From contig JAURVB010012429.1 of NCBI GenBank assembly GCA_033002965.1, forward strand, positions 1-64,000: a DNA stretch of 64,000 bases, written 5' to 3'. Each line of letters begins with the position of its first letter. Positions within the stretch are counted from its first letter, which is position 1. A model generated the notes under the pieces. It ran no database searches. It saw only the letters and a program-made list of their open reading frames with translations, and had not been told where the DNA came from. Origin of the DNA: Piper betle. Taxonomy: Eukaryota; Streptophyta; Magnoliopsida; Piperales; Piperaceae. Made by a program: the position numbers and the translations under genes. This document shows, piece by piece, positions 34,552 to 48,048 of the stretch.

Positions 34552-36091
34552 TGGGGGATGGCGACGAGAGGGGAAGAGACCGATCCCTAACCACCAACTT
34601 AGGGTAAATTTTTGTAATGCCACGCCCTTCCCTCTTATTTTCTTTCGTTAAAAATGTGGTAACGTGCTTGTCTGATTCGCATAGAGTGGGTCGATTCCGA
34701 TTCAAAGGAAAAATTAGATTGAATTAGTCGATTCATGGTTACTTTATATAACCTGTGATTTAATTTAAATTGGCTGATTTAAAATTATGTTATACATCAG
34801 TAGTCCAACAAATAGTTTTTTAAATTATAGTACGGTCAGCATTCGGGTTGTATTAAAGTGTTCTATTAATGACCGATAAGGCCTAATTATTTTTTTCAAA
34901 AACAGTTTAAAATTAAATAACATAAAACTCATCTCTCACTAGTATATTAGATTTTACCCTTATATATATAGAATATGGGACTAACTAACTAGAATAACTA
35001 ATTAAGGGATCTTAGGATGTAGTTTGATTCCTAACTAAAATATCAATATACATTTTGGTTTGTCAACTCCTCCCGAAAATCGAACCAAATTAGTTCGAAA
35101 CTTAATTGAATTGATAGTTCGGTTTTGGTATAATTTGGTTTTCATCTTTCACAAAATTATGCTTAGCCTTACCATAAACTTCGAGTCATGTTCAAGGCTC
35201 AGTTTAAGCTATGCTAGGCACCTTGGGATAGGTAATATGCTGATTCCTTATAAGTTTTACATGTTGATCTGCAGTACTATCTCAATTCTTCCTATTGTCC
35301 ATCATTAGATGATTGTTCAAATAATTCTCCAACCAAAATATAGTATTCTAGGTGTATATTGATTCTTTAATCTTCACCAAAAATACTACCGTTTTTCACT
35401 TGCTCCAAATGATACCTTTATTGGATGAAATAGTTCACTACTGATTTAAAAGTGAAGACACCATTTTTAACCGCTCTACCAGAGAAGTCTATCAGCAATT
35501 CAACATCAACAGGGGCAAGATAGGGAAGTTTGTTTTCTTCAAGGAGATGGAAGTTGCACAGTATTGAGGGAATCATCTCGTGGAAGTCAGTATTGGGCCT
35601 ATTATTGGTCCAGCCAAGTCTTCCTTGTTTTTCACTACCAATAGCCCAACAAACACTCCCCTGATTTGATCCATCAGCTACAGCATTTTTAAAAATCAAG
35701 GAAAATATTATAAATAGTCGGATGTCAAGTTTTTCTTATAAAAATAACAAAATTTTCAGATTTACATTACATATAATTATTTTTAAAACTTTCCTTTCAA
35801 TTGGGACTAAAGCTAACTATTTTTTTAATTAATGACAAAAATACTCATAAAAGTCTCATTTATTAGAAAAAATGGTCATCGAAGAAAGTCATCAACATTA
35901 GTGTTTGAATTATATAGTATTTATTCTAGTTGTTCTTAAATCTTATTGATCTAAAAATTATTGTACATGCTCTATTTCAAACCCAATAGATTTTCAAAAT
36001 CATTAACACAAATATTACATATCTAAAAAAATGAAGTATAAAAATAGGAATTCAATACAAAAATATCCAAATATTTTCAAATTTCAAATAG
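34552..36091. other. AT-rich DNA without recognised features
   Basis: No repeat match to other parts of the window and no TE motif was recognised, apart from the unidentified open frame at 35418-35699. Confidence 0.5.
35418..35699 (-). other. Unrecognised 93-codon open frame, no ATG
   Basis: The minus-strand frame has a mixed, protein-like composition (for example GRLGWTNNRPNTDFHEMIPS and LPYLAPVDVELLIDFSG) that stands out from the surrounding low-complexity AT-rich DNA. The frame opens with TTG rather than ATG and has no clear splice sites. It may be an exon or decayed exon of a gene, a captured fragment, or chance. I do not recognise the family. Confidence 0.2.
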
Positions 36092-39000
36092 CACTAGTGG
36101 AAAATAGTGCATTAAAAATTCATCACCAAAATTTTCAATGATAAATTTACCATGATTTTGTTACTGACAAAAATATTTGTCACTCAATAATTACCAAATT
36201 AAAAGAATGCAAAAATTTATCACTATTTTGTTACAAAAAATTTGATGACTAAATTTTTGTTAGTAAATTTATAATCTTTTTTCTGTATCAAAAATAGACA
36301 CTACAAAATTTGCTGGTAAAATTTTAGTGGCACTATTTTTAATAATTTATTACCAAAAATTTCAATAATAAATTAATTTAACACCTACTTGACACCGTTC
36401 TTCTTTCGATGTAAAAAATTATTGCCACAACTTTCTCACTCAAAATTTGGATAATAATATTTTATTGATTTGTCACCTTCACCTTGATAATAATATTTTA
36501 TTGATCTGCAACCTTCACCGTTCTTTTAATGTCAAAATTCGGAATTTAAAACATAAAATAACGGATGTTGCCATCAATGGCGTCATCATTGGCGCGGCCA
36601 TTAGTCGAAGTGTGTTCCTATGGCTAAGCGCCGTGTGTGGTCTACTGCAGGCAGCCCCGGCGGGGCAGTCAGCCTAGCCACTCCACACCCTACCACCCAC
36701 TCACCCTACCATCGGCCCGGCCATGCGCTGCGCCCTTGCCACCACTGTGCCTCGTTGTCTGCCTGGTTGCGCATTGCCGCGCTGCCAATGTCATCGTGAC
36801 CTACACCCATCTACTCGGTCGTCACCCCGTACCACCACTCGTGCCCACGCCCCCACACTGCAACTGCATCCTCACACTCGCTGTGCCCATGCGCCCTGCG
36901 GCTGCACCCCTGTGCCACTTGCCGGCCTTCACGTACCGTAGTCAGCTGCCTCGCTCCCCCCCCTCCACAACTGCTGTAGGCCCGCCCTCATGCACCACTT
37001 TGGGCCTCTGCGCACCGACCACCTCACACCCCATCGCCACCACCGCAGTCGGCCGCCTCACTCCCCCTTGCCACCACCGCCGTCGGCCAGCCTTTTGTGC
37101 ACCAATCTCAGCCACCGATACCCCTGCGCCACCACAACCATTGGGTGCCATCGCACCACTACCGCCACAACCCTCGCACCACTGCCGCCATCAGCCACTG
37201 TGCCGCTGCCGCTAGCAGCCCTCGCCGCCACTACAGATAGCTATTGTTACAGCCCTGATTCATGGACGTTACCAGGAACTAGGGTTTAGGTGTTGTTCCT
37301 AAGTTTCCCGCGTCCATGAGGGGGTAGCAATGGCTATCTGAGTGGTGGAAACAACATACCGAGGCTAACCCGTGTTATAGTTGCAGGTAACGAACTAAGG
37401 TGCGCGGGGCTGCCAGGTGACTTAGCATTGCGGGATAGCATGGCGTTGAGTTACGGTAGTGGATTGCGGCACATAGGTCAGTATATGTGGTACCAAGCGT
37501 GTGGTCCGGTTCGAGTCAGGAAACCTCAAGATGATGCTGGTTCGTGAGTTGGTGCGCTAGCCGGGTGCTGATCAAGCATCAGGGCTAGGCGTACGAGTGA
37601 TCGGTGTATGGTCGGAACATTAGGGTTGATGTGCAACCTGTGTAGTGAGCATGATCGATCAAGCTACCGAGAAAATGAGTGGTACCGAGTGTGCGCAAGC
37701 ATGAGCAAGTGCAACTTGCCGAGCAGTAGCCAAGCGTGGCAAGCAGCGCACCAAGCAGCGTGGTCGTGCCAAGCAATTTGCTGAGTTGGGTGCCTCGTGA
37801 CCTTGCTGTACTGGACCAAGTACCGATATTGGGGGCAGCACAGGCGAGTGCGTAGCGGCATGGCGCTGGTGCGTGGGCAAGTGGCGAGCGCGATGTGGGG
37901 TTGCTGATGCATGGGCGCTGTGCGGGATCGCTGGTGTGTCGATCCAAACATTGGCCTGCTGGTGCGTAGTGCGGTGCAGGTACTTCAGTGGTAGTGATGT
38001 CCAGTGATGGATGATTGCCAATGTTTGCAGCGATATAGATGCTGGGGAATGCAGCGGTAGAAAATTGCCAGTATTGTGGCCCGTAATTGTTGGACAAGGC
38101 GATGAGGTTGAACCAGTGATGAGGCGACGGCTGAGGTCGAACCATGGGCTAGACTTGAGTGCAGCGGTGCAACCAACGATCTGTTGGGAGTTTGTTACCA
38201 AAATTGGATCAGATCTGGGAGAAGATTATGATCGGGATGTTGCAACTAGCTTCTGGAGATAAACTAGAAGACCGTGTGATGAACCTGGATGTGGATTAGG
38301 GCTGGGTTTCTGGTGACGTGGTGGATCTTTGAAGAATCTTTTGGAGATAAGGATGCTGACTAAGATCAGGGTTATCTTGGAGCAAGAAATCGTGGATTAT
38401 AAATACACAGTGTGAAGGCTGGGAGAGCAATCAGAAACTGAGGAAGAATTTGAAGCATAAGAGAGAATTCCGGAGGTGATTGGTGCAATGTGAAGTCTTG
38501 AGTGTAGAGACATCCGAGAGAGAACGAAACTTATGAAGGTGCTGCAGCCGGAATCCAAGTACTGGACTTTCATCAAAGTTTGCCGGAATCCAAGTACACA
38601 TTGTGGGTTGCTGGTGTGTGGCAATCAGGGAGGGTTACTTGGGTTATAGTAATCTCGTGAGTTCCATTATATTTGGGGTGCATTGGGGTGAGGTTGTGGG
38701 GGCTGTCCACAAGCCCAGCAAGTACTTGAAGGAGAGAGTAGAGTGCTTGTAATCCTTATGTGTGATAATATAACGTTGGAAGGTGTTTTTCCCATAATCT
38801 GTTATTTTTCTTGTTGGCTGATGTTTTAGGCAGGGAACTTCTGTATTTAGGTAGCGGTCGAAGTTTACAAGGTAGCCCGTTGTGGTAACTGGTTGCTAAA
38901 ATGAGCAAGGGTAGACGACACGACCCCAATACTCATATCGGTATTTGGGGCAATTGGGCAGTTGCCGCATGTGGTGCTATTTGGTTCTCGGAACAGCTTA

Positions 39001-39584
39001 TCGGCAAGGCGTGGTGGTAACCAAGAACGCTGTATCAATGCTTGTGTGTGATCGAGCACTGGTGATTGAGTGAAGGGCTAATTGGAGTAGCGATATCAGG
39101 GACGGAGATTTACTGGGATCGATACTAGTAACCTCGGTGTTGTGGAGTTGACCAAACACAAGGGTGGTGTTTGTGTCATTGGCTTCCGGTATTGTTCTAA
39201 CTAGCATACTTGTTGTTAGGCTGAGTGTTCTCAGAGTGGGAATATGCTGCACGAAACTAATTATGATCAAAAAATTTTAGGTCCTAAAATCAGCCCTGTG
39301 ACAGCCACCACTGCCCTACCTCAAAATCTTTTTTATTACTTTTTTAAATTTATCATCTATTTGTCGTTGAAACATCAGCAACAAAATTGACCATTGTGGG
39401 AATATGATACTGATTTGTCACCAAAATTTAGTGGCAAATTGCCACCAAAATTTGCCACTTAATATTTTCGTGGCAATTTGACACCATTTTGCCACAAAGT
39501 TAATTTTTATGCAAGTACGGATTTTTTACCGAAATTAACCCACGCCAAAATTTTAGTGACAGAGGGGGGAGGTATCCACTAGTG
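36092..39584. mobile_element. CACTA-type (En/Spm-like) non-autonomous DNA transposon
   Basis: The ends form a short inverted repeat: CACTAGTGGA at 36092-36101, and its complement at 39575-39584. The flanking triplets TAG (36089-36091) and TGG (39585-39587) differ by one base; CACTA elements make 3-bp duplications. Subterminal zones (about 36100-36430 and 39330-39560) carry many short direct and inverted copies of motifs such as CCAAAATTT and TTTGTCACC, typical of CACTA ends. No transposase is present. A GC-rich, CCACC-rich block at 36580-37244 gives long frames on both strands that look low-complexity. A family 3 LTR (37245-39303) makes up most of the remainder. Confidence 0.7.
37245..39303. 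mobile_element. Family 3 LTR inside the CACTA-type element
   Basis: 2059 bp from TGTTACAG to CTGTGACA, related to the solo LTR at 548-2033 (shared start and end motifs and CCCGCGTCCA). Flanking pentamers GCTAT and GCCAC do not match. A GCCAC lies 16 bases further left, so the exact left edge is uncertain. Probably a solo LTR. Confidence 0.65.
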
Positions 39585-39907
39585 TGGTCTATTATGTGTA
39601 CTCATTATGAAAAAAAAAACATTATAAATCCAAAATTGTATGTAATTCTTTCTTTTCAACCAAAAAGTAAGCAATTATATTAATATATATATATAATATG
39701 AATATTTGTATTCATACATATAGCTTACATACTAAACTGCAATATAATTATTTTTATGATTTAAAGATGAATTACTATATTGAGACACACTTGGGGGCTA
39801 ATTATAAATCTATGACAAAAAATAATATGAATAAGGTTTCAAATTGAGACATTGTAAAATAGGTGCACGGTAGATAATGTATAAAGTCCTCTATCACTTC
39901 CTCATTG
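39585..39907. other. AT-rich spacer
   Basis: No gene or repeat was recognised between the CACTA-type element and the copia element, apart from an AT run near 39685. Confidence 0.5.
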
Positions 39908-39912
39908 ATAGA

Positions 39913-40706
39913 TGTTGGAATTTAACACATTTAAATTCCTATTCTAAATTAATATTAGAGCTATATTCAACAAACAATAACCACGTATCAAAATATTCAC
40001 AAACCAAAAAATAATATGGATACCAAAATTTTACATGAAAAACTTCAAATCGGAGGGAATAACCATGGCGATGATGGCCTAAATCCACTATAATTATAAT
40101 CTAAATACAATTAAAGAATTCTTTTGTGAGAACAAACAACTGCAATTAAAAATCTATCTCCATCCACCAATAAATTGGCACAAATTACAGAGCAAATAGA
40201 ACAATAATAGATTTCACTGGTTTAAAACTTAACAGAGCAATGCTCAATGATCCAAAGATAATCCCAATCAAAACTTCGTCTTTCTTCAAACTAAATCTCC
40301 TGCTCTTATCTAGCCACCATAAGTGCACCTCTCAACTCTATGAATCTCATATCTATTCCCCAATAGGTTAAACGTTAAAGAAAAGCATGTCCTTGGGTAA
40401 AATGCCCCTCAAAAATGTTCAAAAATCGAGTTTGGACCCGCGCCACTAAGTGCTCAGGTGCTCTGAAACTCAACGCTCAAGCACCGAGACTTTGTCGACA
40501 CCCGTGAACCCTGAAATTCAGTGCTTGAGCACTGGTTCTCTTTAGTGGGTGAGCACTGAGGCGCCCTGATTGTGGGCACTTAGGTAGCCACCCACTTTTT
40601 CCCGGCTTCTTCTTCTTCTTCTTCTTCTCTCTGTTCCTCTTGGTCACCATCAACACCGCCTTTTGTTGAGGTTTCCATCTGAAGCATGAGGAGAGGGAAT
40701 TGAACA
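39913..40706 (-). mobile_element. 3' LTR of the copia element
   Basis: 794 bp. It includes a (TTC)n run at about 40609-40627 whose counterpart in the right LTR is at about 47960-47972. Confidence 0.85.
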
Positions 40707-40949
40707 ACTTTCATTCCTGACTCCATGTTGTACTCCTAGCCGACATGGAAAACTCCCGCCATACCCGCTCCAGTAATAAACATGTTTTCCTTTGTCACAA
40801 CTTTGGTCATCATATATGAAATGTTCCTATCAATATGAATTTTGGTTAGTTCAAGAGATTTATTCTCCAACACATCTCTCATCTAGTGATACCTCACATC
40901 AATGTGTTTGATTCTTGAATAAAAACTTGCATTTTTTTCCAAATGAATT

Positions 40950-43900
40950 GCACTATAGCTATCATAGTGAACAATGCACCTTTCCTATTTAAAACCAATG
41001 TCATTCAAAAATCACTTCATCCATAATATTTCCTTGCAAGCTTTAGTAGTAGTAATAAACTCGGCCTTAGTTGTGGACAATGCAATGCACTTTTGCAGCC
41101 TAGATTGCCAAGACACGGCCCCACAAACAAAAGTAATAATAAACCCAGAGGTTGACCTCCTAGTATCCAAATCACCTGCCATTTCTGTATCTATATAATC
41201 AACTAGCAAAGGTTTCATCACTTCTAAAACATAAACACATGTTGGATATATCTCTCAAATACCTCATTAGTGCTTCTTGCCAGGATTTGCTAAATGTTTG
41301 CTAACCACACCAACTGATATGCTATGTTAGGCCTTATACAGACCATAACACACATCAAACTACCAACAACAGAAGTATAGTGAACATTCTTCATTTCCTC
41401 CATCTTTATCTCACTTAAGCAATCCTTCATCAGTTTAAAAAGGATTCCAACTAGAACTCCAAGTGGCCTTGAATCTTTCATGATAAATTTTTAAAGTACC
41501 TTCTTCATGTACTTTTCCTGTGACACCCAAAGTACCTTCTCCATGTACTTTTCCTGTGACACCTAATACTTCTTAACTCCTATCATGTCGAATAGACATT
41601 CCTAATTTTTGCTTGGCTGGTCCTAAATCCTTCATACCAAAGGATTTATTCAAGTTCTTCTTCAACCTCTCAATCTTGGCTTCATGATATCCTACAATCA
41701 ACATGTCATCCACATAAAACTACAAGATAATAAAATCATTATCACCAAACCTCTTGATGAATACACAATGATCTAAACCAAACTTCATGTATCTATTTCT
41801 CTCCATAAAAAACTAAAATTTTATCCAAGTATTCAATCTTCAAGTCCATACTTGCAAATGGCTAAAACAATTCTAACAGAAGACATTTTAACTGCTTGAA
41901 AAAATTTCATCAAAATCAATGCTTTTCTTTTGCCCGAAGCCTTTCACCACTAACCTCGCTTTGTACCTTGGTTGTGTGTTGTTTTCTTTATACTTGATCT
42001 TGTAGACTCATTTATTCTTCAAAACTCTCCTTCGCTTGGGAAGATTCATCCGCTTATAAGTGTGGTTGTCATGGTGGAACTTCATCTTGTCCAGAATAGC
42101 TCTCCTTCAACTCTCCTTCTCCATACGAGCTTTAGCATCACTAAATTTTTCTGATTTTCCACATTTAGCGATCTTCACATACTCTAATCATTTGCCACAT
42201 CATCATCACCATCATCATCCACATCATCATCACTAGGCGGAGGAATAGGTGTATCATCCAAGGCCTCTATTTTAACTGAAGTAGATGGTTTAGTTCTATC
42301 CTTAAAGCTTGGGATTTTCCTTGAAGTACTTATTTCCCAAAATCCTCAACTGATGATCCTCCCCAAAAACCACATCCATACTTCAAATAAGTTTTCTATT
42401 TTTAGGATCTCATAGTCTATACCCAAACTAATCATCACCATATCCCAGAAAAATGCACTTTACAACTCTAAAATCAAGCTTTGCCCTTGGCCATGTGTAT
42501 AAAAATTTGTAACCAAATATTCTCAAATGAGAGTAATTCTCCTTTTTCCATTCCAAATTCTCTGTGGTATGTAACAATGTAATGCATGTGTCACTATTGA
42601 TCAAATAATAAGTTGGACACAATGCCTCGTATCAGAAGCTCATAGGCAATTTGTTAAAAGATAATTTACTCCTAACTCTTTCAGTTATAGTCCTATCCAT
42701 TCTCTCACCACTCCATTATGTTGGGGAGTGTGAGAAACCATCTTCTCATGCCTAATATTATATTTGCTACAATATTTATCAAAATCAATAGATCAACACT
42801 CAAAAATCTCCAATCTCCTTGTATTTGACCTAGCAAAAGATGTTCTATGTTGTTAGCCCACCAAAAATAGTCACAAGGGCTGGTTCCAATGTCTTTTATT
42901 GTAACGACCCAGACTAAGTATAATGTAATGGGCTAAGTCATTTTTTAAAATTGGTTAACCAAGTTAAAGATCTATAATCTATTCCCACTTATAAACAGGA
43001 TCTTAGCCCAGTAAGTATTAAATATGTGACTAAGTTGAAGAATCTAACAATCCACCCACCTCAGGAAATTTCATCTCCAAAATTCCTACACTTAGCTTGT
43101 TGCTAGCCCCTTCTCATTCATGTGCCCCAATCAACAGTGCCACAAATCTATAGTGAAATATGGAGAGGAAATATTAACCTCCCCTCAAACTACACTTGTC
43201 CTAATTTTGTACTAACTGTAACACTTCTTCCCCTTAGTAATGACAAGAGAGTCTTTCACATGCTTCCACATTCTCTGTGCAAAGTGTGATGTATAGCCAT
43301 CATTGTCAAGTACCCCTACAGACAAGAAGTTCATCCTCAAATCTAGAATGTGTCTCACCTTTTTAAGTCTCAAATTGTAACCATCATTTATTATCACACA
43401 CACATCTTCTAGTCATATAATTTTAGAAGTATCATTGTTTCTCATCTTCTCCACACCTAAGTCAGAAGCCCCATAGGTAGTAAAGAATTTTTGGCTTGGA
43501 GTTGCATGAAAAGATACACCCGAGTCAATCACCCAACTGGCATAATAATTAGCCATCAAACACTCATTCCCACAATAAAATTTATCACTAATTCATCACG
43601 TACCAAATTGGCATCCTCATTATACTGACCCTTGTTGTCCTTCTCATTCAAATACTTTTTGAGTTTCCAGTAGTCCTTTTTTATGTGACATGTTTTGTCA
43701 TAGTAGTAGCATGTTAAGTCCTTTCTATACTTGGATCTACCCCTACTCTTATCCTTTCTGTTTGTATTCTTGTTCCATTATCTGCCTCTCTTCCTCTGAA
43801 ACCAATGTCTAAGATCCCAAAGTCGGACTAGAAGACTCTAAAGAGTTCCTCCTTAACTCTACTAATAAGAGAGATGTTATCACAAAGCCCATGTCTAATT

Positions 43901-44440
43901 TCATGACATAACTCAAACTCATAATAAAATTATCCGGCATTAAATAGAGAAGTATGGTTGTTTGTTCCTCTTCGTCAATCTTCACTCCAATTCCTAACAG
44001 GTCAATCACAAAAGCATTAAACTTATTAAGATGATCATGAATTGACACCTTATCCTTCATCTTCAGATTGTATAACTGTCGCATTAAATAAATCATGTTT
44101 ACTGAAGACTTATCATCGTACACCCCATTTAGGCTATCCCACAAGTCTTTAGTAGTAGTATCTATAGTCTTCACACTAAAAAACGCCATGTCCTCCAAGT
44201 CTAGGATAATATCTACTTGAGCAATTCTATGCTTCTTAGTAAACTACACACCTGCCATCTCTGCTGATTTGTCCCACCTTCCTTTCAAGGCAATAGCACA
44301 ATTATCTTTTACCAAAAATAGCACGAATCTTCACCTTACACACAACAAAACTTTTTCATTAAATTTGAGAATTTCAAACTTTGCATTTTGTGACATTTTA
44401 TCGAATGCTAGATAGACAAAAAATAATCACAATTTGAAAC
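40950..44440 (-). pseudogene. Copia gag-pol remains
   Basis: Broken minus-strand frames in copia order. Gag (44198-43809, with TTTKDLWDSLNGVYDDKSS and a long UBN2-like region); a degraded zinc-knuckle region near 43640-43710; the gag-pre-integrase segment (43403-43212, LRLKKVRHILDLRMNFLSVG); integrase end (42622-42428, LRIFGYKFLYTW and CIFLGYGDD); reverse transcriptase end (41481-41290, SVVGSLMCVMVCIRPNIAY); RNase H (41221-41012, YIDTEMAGDLDTRRSTSGF and LSTTKAEF). Integrase before reverse transcriptase is the Ty1/copia order. Many stops, frame changes and a TRIM fragment at 42900-43110 make it nonfunctional. The motifs are closest to the Tnt1-like group, but the exact lineage is not settled. 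Confidence 0.85.
42900..43110 (-). mobile_element. Degenerate TRIM fragment inside copia
   Basis: It starts TGTAACGACCCAG and follows the TRIM LTR and the start of its internal region (ATCCACCCACC, then GTTGCTAGCCCC) with many substitutions, then fades out. The divergence suggests an old copy of the family. Confidence 0.75.
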
Positions 44441-44467
44441 TGACTAGAACTTGACTTTGATACCAAT

Positions 44468-47400
44468 TGTTAGGATTTAACACACTTAAATTCATATTCT
44501 AAAACAATATTGGAGCAATGGTTAACAAACAATAACCACATGTCACAATAATCATAAACCAGAAAATGATATGGACACAAGAATTTTATGTGAAAAACCA
44601 CACCCAAATCGGAACAAAAAACCACAGTGGTAGGGCTAAATCCATTATGATTATAATCCAAATACAATCATAGAGTTCCCTTGTGAGAATAAACTCCCAC
44701 AATTACAAATCTATCTCCAACAATAAATTGACATAAATTATAGAACAAGAATAAATTTCACTGGTATAGAACTTGTAGGAGCAATGATTGGCAATCCAGA
44801 GAGAATCCCAATTGAAAATTTCACCTTTCTTCAAACCAATTTTCTCTTCTCTGGCCACCCAAAAGTGCTCTTCTCAAGTCTGAAAATCCCAAATATGTTC
44901 CCCAATAGGTTAACCATTAAAACAAAACGTGTCCTTGGGTAAAATTCCCTTTAAAAATTTCCAAAAACGGGTTCAACTTCGAACCTATGCTGCCTAGCAC
45001 TTGGGCGCCCTCGATGATTGAGCACTGTGTAACACCTCATTTCGGTTCACCCGTGAACCAATTTGAAAATGTTACCGGCGACCGAACTGTTCACTAATCT
45101 ACTAGATTCGGTTAAGCCAACCCGGATCTACCCTCAGTGTCTTAAGATGGTGATGTAAAATCCAACCATAGATGAGATTTTTGGGTTCTAACGTTGTCCT
45201 ACATGCATGCTATGATATGCAAACAAGTAAACAAACAAACGGACAATTCAAAAGAAATATCTATTTTGAAAATGAAATGGATAGAGCTCTCCTAAAAGTG
45301 CAATAGAGGTCACTCTGTTAACAATAAACGGTATATATCTATAGCAATAAAAATTGAAAACACTGTCTTAACACAGCATGATTTCACATTCTAGTTATCT
45401 TTGCTCCGTAGCTCACCCTGTTCATGTTCCACTTTCCATTTGCATTCACATACAAAATATCTTTAGCAGTTTATAGAATATCATTCAAAGTCATTATTCA
45501 CACAGTTCGATACATCACCAATTATAGTCGCGGTACATATTTACATGATTTCATTATTGCTCCTTCAGTAGTCCCAACAGTGCTCATTCCTCGTGATTCT
45601 CACTTACATATATAAATAAAAGACGTCAATAACGAGCATTACCAATCCAGAAATAACTAGTAATGAACTGACACATGAGAGCTGGTCTTCCTATTGAATA
45701 AAAACCTCATACACTTCGTCAAGAACTCTCATAAAGGCAATAATAGGAGCCATCAGCCTTGGGCGGCAGCGTCCCCTTCCCATATCATTCTCTTTCCTTG
45801 GTCATTTAAACTATCCCTTTTCGTGGGAAAATCATTCTCTTTCCTCTCAGCCCTCTACATCCTCTGTATTACTCTTGGCCCAGAGGTTAACTACTCTCAC
45901 ACATGCCCCTTTAGTACCCTTTAAAACCACAAGTCTAGACATGTGTTGCATAGCAATACCCGTAAACCTCCAGACTTCCGGGTTTGAGGAACTCAAAGGT
46001 GGAGTTATCAAGATCCCTCGGGAATGGAACGAACGCTCACCAATTCCAAAACCCGCTTTGACAAACACACGCCCTATCTCAAGACATGGCCATCAATTTC
46101 CCTCATCTCACATCTCACTGAAAATGTGAAAAACTATGTATAGATAGGATAGGGTAGGGATTTCAATATAATAGGCCTGACGGCATTGTGAGCTAGATAT
46201 GAGTTTTGAAAACAAACTCGAGGGATCTCATCCTCGAGGGTTATTAATCCGGAAATACGATCAGCTAAATGGCCCGTATGGAGTGGAATACAATAAATTC
46301 ACCACTTGACATGTCTGCTTACCTGTTAAAACAAATCACAATAGAATGAGACAATAAATTAGGATCGAGTCCTAAACGGACCTTGTAGAAGCTCCAATTG
46401 TGTCCATATGCCTATGTGGCGAGCTCCTACTCAATACCTACACATTAAACTAAAAGCTAAAACCCACTAACTGAATGATGCACGAAATATCTTATAGCAT
46501 ACATACACCACATCATACATCAATCACTCATAAGTTTTCCTATGCTACATTGCATTAGATTACGATAATTACTTAGTGTACCTAATTAATTCCTTAGCAT
46601 TCGTTTTAGACACTTCAATCAGGCAATTCATATTTTATTTTTATTTATAATAAAAATATCTAACATATTAATTCATCAATCCTAGCATGTTGTGCTAATA
46701 ATTATCACCTCTAAGTAATAAAATCAAAGTTAATCATACCTTGCGTCATCGACAATAGATGACGGCTAGGGTTTCATCGCATGTCTTGGAGCTTGAATTC
46801 GGCGCTTAGCGGCGTCTGAAGTTCAATCAGCTTCGATTGGATGAGTTCAGCGAAAGATCCAGCAAATTCCAGCGAATCCGATTTTTTGGCAATTTATGGC
46901 GGTTTTCCAGCAACATTCTGGCTACTATTGCCAGCGGCGGCTACCAACGGGATGGTGGTGGTATGGGGTACCGTTGGTACCAGCTCGGCGAGCCCAATGC
47001 GTCTACAACGTCAAATTGGTTGGCGGAGTCGCTAGCTTGCCAGTAAAGTGCAAAACAAGGCTGTCAGTGGTGGGGTGTGGAGGTCAGGCCGATGTGGGCG
47101 GCAACAGGGCTCCACTCCCTTCAGGGAAGGTCGTGGGAGGGTCAGAGACGTCGAGGCGGAAACTGGATGGTGGCGGCGATGGTTGCCAGCGGTGGGATTG
47201 GTGACGGGAACGCAACTCTAGGGCCCAGCTCCCTCACGTCATGGAGGTTGGGCGGTGGCCGGGGGCGCTTGGGGCGGCAAGGCAAAGGCACGATGGGGCT
47301 CGGCGGGGTCGATCTGCAGCTGGGGTGGCGTTGGCAACAGCATCAGCGACGATCAGAGGGGGGCAACGTCGAGGGTTTGGGGGAAGAAGATAAGTGTCGG

Positions 47401-48048
47401 GGGAAAAGAAATAGGTTGGTGGCGATATCATAAATAAAACTTGATTGAAATCTGACCCAAGTTAAAAATAATAACTAACTCGTAATAAATCCTTAAAAAT
47501 TCAAAAATCCCATAAAATATATTACACACTATAACACCACAATGACATGTTCTATAACTAATAGCTCACCCAAACTATCATATAACGCATTCTAATGCGT
47601 TATTCAACCTAAAAATAATTTTATAATCAAATACATAAAAAAATATACTAAATACTTTCATTTTCTCTGATAACTCATTCCTCACTATTTTCCCAACGTT
47701 ATTATCATATACTTAAGTACACTTAACCCTCATCACTTAGAACTGACTCGACTAGGTACACAATTCATGAAACTGACTCGATTCGAACCAACAATTAAAT
47801 CGATTGGTTCGCTAATATAAAACTCTAACTCGAGTCACAGGTTTTACACACCGGGACTTTGACACCAAAGTAATCCGACGCCTGGGCACCCAGAAATCCG
47901 GTGCTCGGCCACCAGTTCTCCTAAGTGGGTGGGCACATGGGCCCACTTTTTCCCATTTCTTCTTCTTCTTCTCTCGGTTCCTCTTGTTCACAATCAACGT
48001 GCCTTTTGTTAAGTTTTTCATAAGGAGCACGAGGGAGGGAACCCAACA
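44468..48048 (-). mobile_element. 5' LTR of the copia element, split by a gypsy LTR
   Basis: The parts 44468-45027 and 47849-48048 together give ~755 bp, aligned to the 794-bp left LTR. The insertion point corresponds to the GCACCGAGACTTTG motif near 40482-40496 of the left LTR. Confidence 0.85.
45028..47848 (-). mobile_element. Solo gypsy LTR (family 1-related), target-site duplication CACYG
   Basis: 2821 bp from TGTAACACC to GGTTTTACA, flanked by CACTG (45023-45027) and CACCG (47849-47853). The uninterrupted copia LTR shows CACCG, so the left copy has mutated once. It contains the family's GC-rich block (about 46740-47440), whose frames are not genes. No internal domain. Confidence 0.88.

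Larger units (their letters stand above)
39913..48048 (-). mobile_element. Ty1/copia element, decayed, target-site duplication ATAGA
   Basis: Left LTR 39913-40706 (TGTTGGAATTT to TTGAACA) and right LTR 44468-48048 (TGTTAGGATTT to CCCAACA) share sequence along their length; the right one is split by a gypsy solo LTR at 45028-47848. ATAGA flanks the element at 39908-39912 and 48049-48053. A tRNA-Met-type primer-binding complement (TTGATACCAAT) abuts the right LTR, so the element reads on the minus strand. The internal domain is 40707-44467. Confidence 0.9.

Noticed and set aside
36637..37215. 192-codon frame, Pro/His/Cys-rich
   Set aside because: Simple CCACC-type sequence inside the CACTA-type element, with equally long frames in other registers. 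No domain is recognisable.
37235..39308. GCCAC as target duplication of the family 3 LTR at 37245-39303
   Set aside because: The left GCCAC lies 16 bases outside the LTR start and the motif is common in this CCACC-rich block.
40609..40627. (TTC)n run considered as a separate feature
   Set aside because: It is part of the copia LTR and recurs in the other LTR near 47960.
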